Shown here: positions 1 through 6,016 of the stretch, piece after piece
Position numbering within the stretch: position 1 is the stretch's first letter
Layout: each line of letters opens with the position of its first letter
DNA from: CAYRIY01 sp964424335
GTDB taxonomy: Bacteria > Bacillota > Limnochordia > DTU080 > RSA5
Reading direction: 5' to 3'
Assembly (NCBI GenBank): GCA_964424335.1
Contig: CAYRIY010000069.1
Coordinates: forward strand, 1-19,408
DNA length: 19,408 bases
Program-made: the position numbers and the translations under genes
The notes under the pieces: model-generated
What the model was told of the DNA's origin: nothing
The model's database searches: none
The model's input: the letters and a program-made list of their open reading frames with translations, nothing else

Positions 1-842
1 ATACTCTGGAAAACCAGGTGCTCAATCCGACGCACTCCGATTTTGTCGGAGGGGTTCAAACAGTGACTCTTCGCGACGAAGAGGCGAGAAAGCGCGGCAC
101 CCAAAAGACAGTCCTCGAACGCAAGGCGCCGCCTACATTCGACGTGCTGATCGAGATTCAGGAGAAAGATCAATTGGCCGTCTGCAAAGACGTGAGCAAG
201 GCGGTCGACCGGTTGCTCCGGGGAGCGACGCCCAAGCTCGAAGTTCGGCGTCGCGCATCGGACGGATCGATCGAAGTGGTGGAGCACGAGGAGATCCACG
301 CCGGCATCGGCGACGTAAGGCACGAAAACGAGCCGTCGAACGATCCCGTGGGTGAGCGCTCCAGGAACGGCCAAATGAAGGCCTTGCGGATCTTTCCCTA
401 CGGTGTGAGCCGAAATCGACTCGAGCGTGCCGTTCGGGACATGCGGGCGCCGGTCCTGATTACCAAGACGCTTCAAGACGCGGACATGGTGTTGACGCTG
501 AAAGGTCAGTACCGCAAGATGCCAAAGCGGCTCAAAGATGCGGAAGAGCGAGGGCTTCCGATCAAGATCGTGCGCTCAAACACAGTTCACCAAATCGAAG
601 GCATTCTGTCGGATATCGTCGGGGGAAAGGGGACGCCGGATGCGCTGCAAGAGGTGGAAGATGCCATCCTCGCAGCAAAGGCGGAGGCGCGACCGATTCA
701 ACTTGCCCCGCAGAATGCGGCCGTCCGGAGGTCTCAACACAAGTTGGTCGAACGGCATCGACTTCAATCAACGAGCATCGGCACAGGCCCCGAGCGGCGG
801 GTCGTCGTATTACCGCACCCGCTTAGAGAGGAGCGCGTGTGA
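1..842 (+). CDS. R3H-domain AAA-type ATPase, Ycf45/SpoIIIAA-like, C-terminal part (5'-truncated)
   Basis: The reading frame is open to the left edge (it reads TLENQ before the first in-frame GTG at 18), so the gene starts outside the window. The first part resembles the end of the RecA/AAA core of the Ycf45-type ATPases: the stretch GGVQTVTLRDEEARKRGTQK followed by TVLERKAPPTFDVLIEI is typical of that family. The last third (about codons 125-205), with IFPYGVSRNRLERAVRD, LKGQYRKMPKRLKDAEERG and IVRSNTVHQIEGIL, matches the R3H-type nucleic-acid-binding module found at their C terminus. The tail is low in recognisable motifs. It directly precedes tmk, with a TGATG overlap. A role as a single-stranded nucleic-acid-binding ATPase is inferred from the family; the Walker motifs would lie outside the window. 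Confidence 0.75.
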   Translation, partial: TLENQVLNPTHSDFVGGVQTVTLRDEEARKRGTQKTVLERKAPPTFDVLIEIQEKDQLAVCKDVSKAVDRLLRGATPKLEVRRRASDGSIEVVEHEEIHAGIGDVRHENEPSNDPVGERSRNGQMKALRIFPYGVSRNRLERAVRDMRAPVLITKTLQDADMVLTLKGQYRKMPKRLKDAEERGLPIKIVRSNTVHQIEGILSDIVGGKGTPDALQEVEDAILAAKAEARPIQLAPQNAAVRRSQHKLVERHRLQSTSIGTGPERRVVVLPHPLREERV

Positions 843-1489
843 TGAGCTGTTTCATCACATTTGAAGGCATCGACGGTTGCGGCAAGTCGACACAGGCGTC
901 ACTCCTTGCCGACTATTTCAAGACCATGGGGCGGCGTGTGCTCCACACCTTTGAACCCGGCGCAACGGCGCTTGGGCGAGAGATTCGGGAGATTTTCCTA
1001 AAAGGCGCAAAAGGAGAGCTCGATCCAGTCACCGAGACGCTCCTCATGGCGGCTGATCGAGCGCATCACGTAAACAGCGTCATCAGGTCCGCGCTCGCAA
1101 ATGGGACCGTCGTCATTTGCGAGCGGTACACCGACTCGATGGAGGCATACCAGGGCTATGGCGACAAGATATCGCTCGATGTGGTTCGCACGGTGAATCA
1201 AGTGGCGACGGGCGGCCTCTTGCCCGACGTAACCTTCCTCTTGGACATTTCGCCCGAAGCCGCCTTGGGGCGCAAAGGCAAAGATCCGGACCGCATCGAG
1301 GCGAGAGGGCTTCGATTTTATCAGGACGTTCGGCAAGGGTATCTCGACCTCAGCGGCCGATATGCGGATCGCATCAAAGTGCTCGACGCGACGGAAGCGG
1401 TGGAGCTCGTGCACCAACGCATCGTGCGCCACCTTGAGGAGCGTGGCGTGGCAAGCGTCGTCGGGCCAGCGGGAGGCGCCGGCAAGTGA
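842..1489 (+). CDS. tmk: thymidylate kinase
   Basis: Phosphorylates dTMP to dTDP with ATP in the cytoplasm, for dTTP synthesis. The P-loop FEGIDGCGKST lies near the N terminus, followed by FEPGATALG where the family usually has REPGGTPLG, and CERYTDSMEAYQG where DRY.DSS.AYQG is usual. The lid region DRIEARGLRFYQDVRQGYLDL is conserved, and the length of about 215 residues is normal. I chose ATG 842: the Shine-Dalgarno AGAGAGGAG at 825-833 is 8 nt upstream and the start overlaps the previous stop. GTG 839 is an alternative adding one residue. The stop overlaps the yaaR start. The position upstream of yaaR and holB is the usual Firmicutes arrangement. The E for D and A for G substitutions are conservative and do not suggest an inactive enzyme. 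Confidence 0.95.
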   Translation: MSCFITFEGIDGCGKSTQASLLADYFKTMGRRVLHTFEPGATALGREIREIFLKGAKGELDPVTETLLMAADRAHHVNSVIRSALANGTVVICERYTDSMEAYQGYGDKISLDVVRTVNQVATGGLLPDVTFLLDISPEAALGRKGKDPDRIEARGLRFYQDVRQGYLDLSGRYADRIKVLDATEAVELVHQRIVRHLEERGVASVVGPAGGAGK

Positions 1490-1932
1490 GAATCGGAGGC
1501 GCCCCTAGTCGCCGAAGGCTATCGCGTGGGACGTCGGGTCTCGCGTCAAATTCGAGGAGCTCTGCACGCACTACCTTCGCTGAGGCGCTGAGTGGCGCCG
1601 AAGCAGACCTGGCGCAAGCGCGTGTGCAGGCCGACCTCGAGTCGATCGACAATGCGGCTTTGGCACTGCGGGACGCACCGACCCGCGAAAACTTGGATAA
1701 GTATCGACGGGCGATCCGAGATGTTCTATACGGGCTGCTCCAAGCGTACGAAGTCGAAAGTGTGACGGGGTTTAATCGGTTTGGCAAGCGCACGTTTCAC
1801 GTGCTCGTTCGCGTCGTCGATCAAGAATTGGACCAACTTGCTCGCCTTGTGCTTTCAAAGGCAAAGGACTCCCTTGCGATCGCGGCTAAAATCGACGATA
1901 TCCGAGGCATTTTGCTGGACTCGATTCGATGA
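1486..1932 (+). CDS. yaaR: YaaR family protein (DUF327)
   Basis: Small helical cytoplasmic protein of unknown biochemical role that in Firmicutes sits between tmk/yaaQ and holB. The family signature is visible in the second half: YRRAIRDVLYGLLQAYEVES, then KRTFHVLVRVVDQELDQLAR and a C-terminal AAKIDDIRGILLDSIR. The first 35 residues are rich in Arg, Ser and Gly and look disordered. The GTG start overlaps the tmk stop by 4 nt and has GGGAGG at 1468-1475 as a plausible ribosome site. At 148 residues it has the usual length. Translation is probably coupled to tmk. YaaQ, which normally accompanies it, is missing here. Confidence 0.88.
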   Translation: MRIGGAPSRRRLSRGTSGLASNSRSSARTTFAEALSGAEADLAQARVQADLESIDNAALALRDAPTRENLDKYRRAIRDVLYGLLQAYEVESVTGFNRFGKRTFHVLVRVVDQELDQLARLVLSKAKDSLAIAAKIDDIRGILLDSIR

Positions 1933-1958
1933 TGTCGACGTGGGATGAGGAATCACCG

Positions 1959-2960
1959 ATGCAAGTGAGCGGTTGGAGCAAGTTACTAGGACATGCAATG
2001 CCTGTAAAGTTTTTGCGCGCGAGCCTGGCCAAGGGGCGAGTCGGTCACGCGTACGCTTTTGTCGGCCCCGAAGGGGTGGGCAAGGCGACGACGGCGTTGG
2101 TGTTTGCCCAAGCGTTGCTCTGCGAGGCGACGTCCACGATCGGCGATCCGTGCGGTATGTGCCGAACATGCGGTCGAATCGAGCGCGGGGTGCACCCGGA
2201 TCTCCACGTCCTGCGCTCGGACGGCGGATCGATTGGGATCGACCAGGTGCGGGAGTTGCAAAATGCTCTCTCCCTAAAACCGTATGAGGGTAAGCGAAAA
2301 GTTGCGATGATCGACGATGCCCACACCATGACGGTCGCCTCCCAAAATTCCCTGTTAAAGGTGCTTGAAGAGCCGCCGGGCGATACGGTCATAATCGTGA
2401 TAGCGACGAATGCCTCCGCGCTCCTTCCCACGATTCGTTCCCGCTGTCAATTGATTCGTTTTCAGCCAAACGCTCTGGACGACGTTGTGGGACGCCTATT
2501 GGAACACGGCGTGCCCGAGGACCGCGCAAAGCTCATCGCGGCGATCGCGGAAGGGCGTATCGGCATCGCCTTGAGTATGGCAGAGAGCGATATCGTGGCC
2601 TTGAGGGACCGAGTCGCGGTCTGGATCGGGGAACTCAAAGCCGGAGCCGCCGGTTTGCGATCCGTCATCCGCATCGGACAGGCGCTCGAAGAAGAGAAAG
2701 ACAGGATCGGCGAATACCTTAACCTAATGTTCTTATGGCTTAGGGATCTCATATTGCTGAAGGAAGGCGCCGACGAGGCGATAGCGAACCACGATGCCAA
2801 GGACCGGCTAAGTGATCAGGCGGCCCGCATGGGCGTACCGGAGATCGCAAAGGCCATGCGCGCCGTGGATGACGCGGTGGGAGCGCTGCGCTCCCATGCA
2901 AATCTGAGGCTCACGCTGGATGTGATGTTGACGCACATGCAAAGGAGTCTTTCGCCATGA
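1959..2960 (+). CDS. holB: DNA polymerase III subunit delta'
   Basis: Clamp-loader subunit that, with delta and tau/gamma, opens the beta clamp for replication. Numbering from ATG 1929, it has Walker A GPEGVGKA (46-53), a four-cysteine zinc module (C65, C75, C78, C81), a degenerate Walker B VAMIDDAH (126-132), the NSLLKVLEEPP helix and the SRC motif (171-173). The C-terminal half is the collar domain. Start choice: ATG 1929 overlaps the yaaR stop but has no Shine-Dalgarno, whereas ATG 1959 has GAGGAA 7 nt upstream and gives the normal N terminus MQVSGWSKLLGH (333 residues). The end overlaps ricT by 4 nt. Unlike many delta' subunits, it keeps a good P-loop, so ATP binding is possible. Confidence 0.93.
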   Translation: MQVSGWSKLLGHAMPVKFLRASLAKGRVGHAYAFVGPEGVGKATTALVFAQALLCEATSTIGDPCGMCRTCGRIERGVHPDLHVLRSDGGSIGIDQVRELQNALSLKPYEGKRKVAMIDDAHTMTVASQNSLLKVLEEPPGDTVIIVIATNASALLPTIRSRCQLIRFQPNALDDVVGRLLEHGVPEDRAKLIAAIAEGRIGIALSMAESDIVALRDRVAVWIGELKAGAAGLRSVIRIGQALEEEKDRIGEYLNLMFLWLRDLILLKEGADEAIANHDAKDRLSDQAARMGVPEIAKAMRAVDDAVGALRSHANLRLTLDVMLTHMQRSLSP

Positions 2961-3778
2961 TTCGAGTCGTTGGCGTTCGTTTTAAGAAAGTCGGCAAAGT
3001 GTACTATTTTGACCCGGGCAGCCTCGACATCGAGGTGGGAGACTGGGTCGTGGTCGAAACTTCCCGGGGCATCGAGATCGGAGAGACGGCGGTAAGGCCC
3101 AAAGACGTCCCGGACGACGACGTGACACAGCCTTTGCGGAAAGTGCTCCGCGTGGCGGAGGAAGCCGATCGGCAAAAGCACCGCACCAACCGCGCCCGTG
3201 AAAAAGAGGCGTTTGAAACATGCCAAAGCCGCATCGCAAGTCACGAGCTCCCGATGAAGCTCGTCGACGTCGAGTACACCTTTGACGACAGCAAGGTGAT
3301 CTTTTACTTTACCTCGGAAAAGCGCGTCGACTTTCGGGAACTCGTAAAAGATCTGGCGGGGCGGTTTCGAACGAGGATCGAATTGCGCCAAATCGGAGTC
3401 CGCGACGAAGCGAAAGTTGTTGGCGGCGTGGGCATTTGTGGTCGACCGCTCTGTTGCTCCACGTGGATTGCCGACTTTGAGCCTGTCTCGATCCGACATG
3501 CCAAGGACCAAAACCTTTCACTCAACCCAAGCAAGATATCGGGCGCATGTGGGCGGCTCAAGTGCTGCCTCCGCTTTGAGGCCGATACCTACCGGGAGAT
3601 CAAGGCCGAATTGCCCAAGATCGGAGACTTGGTCCAAACGCCCAAGGGAAAAGGGAAAGTCGTCGATGTGCTGATCGTGAAGGAGTCGGTCGTCGTTCGC
3701 ATCGAGGAGTCGAACGACCGCGTCGAATTGACCGCCAAACAGTACAAGGCGTTGAACAAGGAGGCCGTCGGTGCCTGA
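2957..3778 (+). CDS. ricT: PSP1-domain protein RicT (YaaT)
   Basis: In Bacillus, RicT (YaaT) forms the Fe-S-containing Ric complex with RicA and RicF, which works with RNase Y in mRNA maturation and affects sporulation, competence and biofilm formation. The PSP1 core is visible (VEYTFDDSKVIFYFTSEKR, then FRELVKDLAGRFRTRIELRQ), followed by the conserved cysteine clusters CGRPLCC (C161, C166, C167) and CGRLKCC (C198, C203, C204), the candidate cluster ligands. The C terminus (LPKIGDLVQTPKGKGKVVDV) is a small SH3-like barrel. At 273 residues it has the normal length. It overlaps holB by 4 nt (ATGA), with AAAGGAG at about 2940-2947. RicA and RicF would be encoded elsewhere. Confidence 0.94.
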   Translation: MIRVVGVRFKKVGKVYYFDPGSLDIEVGDWVVVETSRGIEIGETAVRPKDVPDDDVTQPLRKVLRVAEEADRQKHRTNRAREKEAFETCQSRIASHELPMKLVDVEYTFDDSKVIFYFTSEKRVDFRELVKDLAGRFRTRIELRQIGVRDEAKVVGGVGICGRPLCCSTWIADFEPVSIRHAKDQNLSLNPSKISGACGRLKCCLRFEADTYREIKAELPKIGDLVQTPKGKGKVVDVLIVKESVVVRIEESNDRVELTAKQYKALNKEAVGA

Positions 3779-4637
3779 GCGTGGGACGCTGTACGTGTGC
3801 GCGACCCCAATCGGCAACATGGATGACATCACGCTTAGGGTCTTGCGTGTGCTAAGCGAGGTCGATCTAATCGCTGCCGAGGATACGCGCCACACAGGGA
3901 AACTTTTGCGCCACCACGGGATCGATACCCCGATGATCAGCTACCACGACCATAATGAGACGGGTCGAGCAGAAGAGCTGGTCGGGCGCCTGATTGCGGG
4001 GGAGCGCGTTGCCCTTGTTTCGGACGCGGGAACGCCGGCGATCAGCGACCCCGGCTACGCGCTGGTCAAAGGGGCGATCGATGCCGGGATCGACGTGGTC
4101 GCGCTTCCGGGCGCTTCGGCGTTTTTGACGGCGCTCGTGGCCTCTGGCCTTCCGCCTCATCCGTTTTATTTCGGTGGTTTTTTGCCGCGCAAAGGGCAAG
4201 AAAGGCGCAGGCTTTTCCAGACTCTCGCATCGCTCGAGGCTACGCTCATATTCTACGAGGCTCCGCACCGTATCGTGTCGACGCTCAAAGATGTCGCTGC
4301 CGTGTTCCCAGGCCGAGATGTTGCGGTGGCGAGAGAGTTGACGAAAAAGCACGAGGAAATCGTGCGGGGTGTTGCCGAGGACGTTTGCCAAAGGATCGCC
4401 CAATCGCCGCCAAGGGGAGAGTTTGTTTTGGTGATCGCTCCCGCAACCGCATCTGAGCGGCAAGAGGTCTCTACGGCGCAGATCGTGCAAATGCTGGAAG
4501 AGAGTTTAAAATCGGGCAAAACTAAAAGGGAAGCCGTACTCGAGGTGGCTTCCCTTTTGGGTGTGAACCGAAATAGAGTTTACGACGCTGCTATTCAATT
4601 GTCGACTACAGATGTCCCCGACACCCCGGACCCGTGA
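3771..4637 (+). CDS. rsmI: 16S rRNA (cytidine(1402)-2'-O)-methyltransferase
   Basis: Methylates the ribose of C1402 in the decoding centre of 16S rRNA using S-adenosylmethionine. It is a tetrapyrrole-methylase fold protein: GTLYVCATPIGNMDDIT at the N terminus, AAEDTRHTGKLL (37-48), VSDAGTPAISDPGYA (83-97), ALPGASAFLTAL and the FYEAPHR motif. The last 45 residues form the RsmI-specific helix-turn-helix (TKREAVLEVASLLGVNRNRVY). The GTG start at 3771 lies inside the ricT end and has a perfect AAGGAGG at 3758-3764, 6 nt upstream. It is the last gene of the operon and convergent with abrB. Codons for KREAVLEVASLL also form a 12-bp inverted repeat that can terminate abrB transcription on the other strand. 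Confidence 0.95.
   Translation: MPERGTLYVCATPIGNMDDITLRVLRVLSEVDLIAAEDTRHTGKLLRHHGIDTPMISYHDHNETGRAEELVGRLIAGERVALVSDAGTPAISDPGYALVKGAIDAGIDVVALPGASAFLTALVASGLPPHPFYFGGFLPRKGQERRRLFQTLASLEATLIFYEAPHRIVSTLKDVAAVFPGRDVAVARELTKKHEEIVRGVAEDVCQRIAQSPPRGEFVLVIAPATASERQEVSTAQIVQMLEESLKSGKTKREAVLEVASLLGVNRNRVYDAAIQLSTTDVPDTPDP
4524..4558 (-). terminator. Rho-independent terminator for abrB, inside rsmI
   Basis: AAAAGGGAAGCC (4524-4535) and GGCTTCCCTTTT (4547-4558) form a perfect 12-bp stem with an 11-nt loop. Read on the minus strand, the second arm ends in CCCTTTTAGTTTTG, a good U-tract. It lies about 85 nt beyond the abrB stop. On the plus strand the tail is TTTTGGGTG, a poorer terminator, which fits the need not to cut the rsmI message. 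Confidence 0.8.
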
Positions 4638-4642
4638 CGTCC

Positions 4643-4909
4643 TTACGAAACGCTGCGCATCTCCTCGAGGCAGCTCGTGCATATGTTCTTGTCCTTGTAG
4701 ATATGCACGTGGTCGGCGTTGCCGCAAAAGATGCAGGCAGGTTCGTACTTTTTAAGGATGATCTTTTCGCCGTCTACGTAGATCTCGAGTGCGTCTTTTT
4801 CGGCGATCTGCAGCGTCCGACGAAGCTCGATTGGAATTACGACCCGACCGAGTTCGTCCACTTTCCGGACGATCCCTGTGGACTTCACGTCCATCCCCAC
4901 TTTCGACAT
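4643..4909 (-). CDS. abrB: AbrB family transition-state regulator with C-terminal Cys4 motif
   Basis: DNA-binding protein that represses post-exponential genes in Firmicutes. The swapped-hairpin AbrB N-domain is almost textbook: STGIVRKVDELGRVVIPIEL, RRTLQIAEKDALEIYV, DGEKIILKKY. Instead of the B. subtilis-type C-terminal multimerisation domain, the tail carries CIFC (59, 62) and CTSC (77, 80), a likely small zinc ribbon, and ends at 88 residues. Start is uncertain. ATG 4909 is given; GTG 4888 would begin exactly at the family's usual KSTGIVRK and has GTGGGG 6 nt upstream; ATG 4894 is a third option. It has its own consensus promoter (4933-4961) and a terminator inside rsmI, so it is transcribed alone. 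The location between rsmI and metG is conserved in Bacillus. Confidence 0.93.
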   Translation of the reverse strand: MSKVGMDVKSTGIVRKVDELGRVVIPIELRRTLQIAEKDALEIYVDGEKIILKKYEPACIFCGNADHVHIYKDKNICTSCLEEMRSVS

Positions 4910-4932
4910 CGTTCGACAATGTTTGCAGGTCG

Positions 4933-4961
4933 AGTATACTAAAATTTCCAGAACGCGTCAA
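4933..4961 (-). promoter_or_regulatory. SigA-type promoter of abrB
   Basis: On the minus strand TTGACG (4961-4956), a 17-nt spacer and TATACT (4938-4933). Transcription should start near 4926, leaving a leader of about 17 nt to ATG 4909 or about 38 nt to GTG 4888, which favours the internal starts. Confidence 0.85.
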
Positions 4962-4997
4962 CGGCAGGATGGATGTTTTTTTCTCTTGTGGAAGCGT

Positions 4998-5012
4998 TAT
5001 CCACCTGGGAGG
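4998..5012 (+). repeat. 15-bp inverted repeat, copy 1 (distal to DUF441 gene)
   Basis: TATCCACCTGGGAGG here is the exact reverse complement of 5508-5522. The two copies flank the DUF441 gene in inverted orientation. On the plus strand this copy looks like a ribosome site but no start codon follows at a suitable distance. Confidence 0.6.
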
Positions 5013-5050
5013 CGCCCAAATTCGGCGGCCGCCCCGAGGCTGCGTACGAA

Positions 5051-5500
5051 TCAAAGGCGCAACACATAAGAGACGAGGGCGACCAAACCGGCGGCGACAA
5101 GCGGTCCCACGGGAATGCCGCCGAATGCCGAGACGCCCACGATCGTGCCGATGACAAGTCCCACGAGGACCTCGGGATGGACGACGAGCAGCTTCACGCC
5201 GTCGGCGGCCAGGTACGACGATGCCGCCCCGACTGCGATGGCGATAAAGCCGGACGGACTAAGGAGTGTGCGGGTGACTGCGGGGAAACCGAGTTGGCCG
5301 TTGGCAAAGGGGACTAGGAGTCCGATCGTCAGAAAGATGACGCCGACAGGCACAGCGAAGCGGTCGAGCATCGTGAGGTGGGTGGGCGATCCGATCACGG
5401 AGAAAAGCAAGGTGCTACCTGCGGCGATCGCCACGAGGTCGTTTCTCCAGATTACCCCCGCCACTGCAACGGCCAAGAGAATCAGCTCACCATCTTTCAT
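5051..5500 (-). CDS. DUF441 family integral membrane protein
   Basis: Small hydrophobic protein of 149 residues matching the DUF441 (YtwI-like) family, whose function is unknown. Four to five membrane segments can be seen, separated by short polar loops: LILLAVAVAGVIW near the N terminus, LVAIAAGSTLLFSVIG, VPVGVIFLTIGLLVPFANG, PSGFIAIAVGAASSYLAADG, VLVGLVIGTIVGVSAFGGIP and VGPLVAAGLVALVSYVL at the end. The glycine-rich GTIVGVSAFGGIPVGPL stretch is characteristic of the family. The ATG at 5500 has GGGAGG 7 nt upstream on the minus strand. It lies head to head with the metG leader and about 140 bp upstream of abrB. No promoter of its own and no terminator were recognised. Confidence 0.85.
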   Translation of the reverse strand: MKDGELILLAVAVAGVIWRNDLVAIAAGSTLLFSVIGSPTHLTMLDRFAVPVGVIFLTIGLLVPFANGQLGFPAVTRTLLSPSGFIAIAVGAASSYLAADGVKLLVVHPEVLVGLVIGTIVGVSAFGGIPVGPLVAAGLVALVSYVLRL

Positions 5501-5507
5501 GGTCGGT

Positions 5508-5522
5508 CCTCCCAGGTGGATA
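5508..5522 (-). repeat. 15-bp inverted repeat, copy 2 (contains DUF441 ribosome site)
   Basis: On the minus strand TATCCACCTGGGAGG, identical to the plus strand at 4998-5012. The GGGAGG end serves as the Shine-Dalgarno of the DUF441 gene. Confidence 0.6.
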
Positions 5523-5546
5523 GGTTCCTATGATGCTTATGTAATC

Positions 5547-5575
5547 TTGACACTGCCGAATCCATTCGCTATAGT
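5547..5575 (+). promoter_or_regulatory. SigA-type promoter of the metG T-box leader
   Basis: TTGACA (5547-5552), 17-nt spacer, TATAGT (5570-5575), with transcription expected to start near 5582. The spacer contains a perfect 12-bp palindrome CGAATCCATTCG (5557-5568), which could be a protein-binding site or chance. Confidence 0.88.
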
Positions 5576-5581
5576 GATGAA

Positions 5582-5975
5582 AAACTGTTCACGAAGTGAC
5601 GCCATCAAAGTTGATCGGCAATGATGGGGAAGAGTAGGCGACGAGCTCTGCCCAAAAGAGAGCCGGGGCGACCTTGACGAAAGGTCCATAGGTGAAAGCC
5701 GGCGGCAAAGCGACTCGTTGAACATGGCCCCTGAGCTTTGCGCTGAAAGCCCTGGTATGGGCAAGTAGGTGGCAACGGGATTTCCGTATGCAAATTCTCC
5801 CCCGTTTTGCAGCGGAAAAGAGGCGCCCGTTATAGCGCCAGGGTATGAACCGGCTACCTTTGCTATGGTGGCTGGGAGTACTCGGTGAGGCCGCGCTCCG
5901 TGAGGAGCCGGCAAATTAGGGTGGTACCGCGAGACCTTCGCCCCTTGTCTGCAAGGGGGAGGGTTTTTTCTTTTT
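5582..5975 (+). promoter_or_regulatory. T-box riboswitch, methionine type (metG leader)
   Basis: tRNA-sensing leader of about 390 nt between the promoter and metG. The stem I landmark GGGAAGAGTAGG occurs near its 5' end. GGTGAAAGCCGGC lies in the distal part of stem I, and GAACATGG at 5720-5727 places ATG (5724-5726) as the specifier, matching a Met anticodon. The T-box AGGGTGGTACCGCG is at 5918-5931; its TGGT pairs with an ACCA acceptor end, consistent with tRNA-Met having A at the discriminator position. A terminator follows at 5935-5975. Known mechanism: uncharged tRNA-Met stabilises the antiterminator and allows transcription of metG. Specifier assignment is from alignment by eye to the family pattern. 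Confidence 0.93.
5935..5975 (+). terminator. T-box regulated terminator
   Basis: CCCCTTG (5941-5947) pairs with CAAGGGG (5952-5958), and CCTTC (5935-5939) with GAGGG (5959-5963) around one bulged G. The stem is followed by TTTTTTCTTTTT. It overlaps the region expected to compete with the antiterminator formed by the T-box sequence. Confidence 0.9.
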
Positions 5976-6016
5976 ATATCACATCTTAAGCACGGTGAAA
6001 GTGGGGGAACAGGAGA

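Noticed and set aside
2816..3511. 231-codon open frame on the minus strand opposite holB and ricT
   Set aside because: Both plus-strand genes are certain and conserved; the antisense frame shows no family features and no ribosome site.
3867..4490. 207-codon open frame on the minus strand opposite rsmI
   Set aside because: Arg- and His-rich shadow of rsmI, interrupted by nothing only because of high GC; no start signals.
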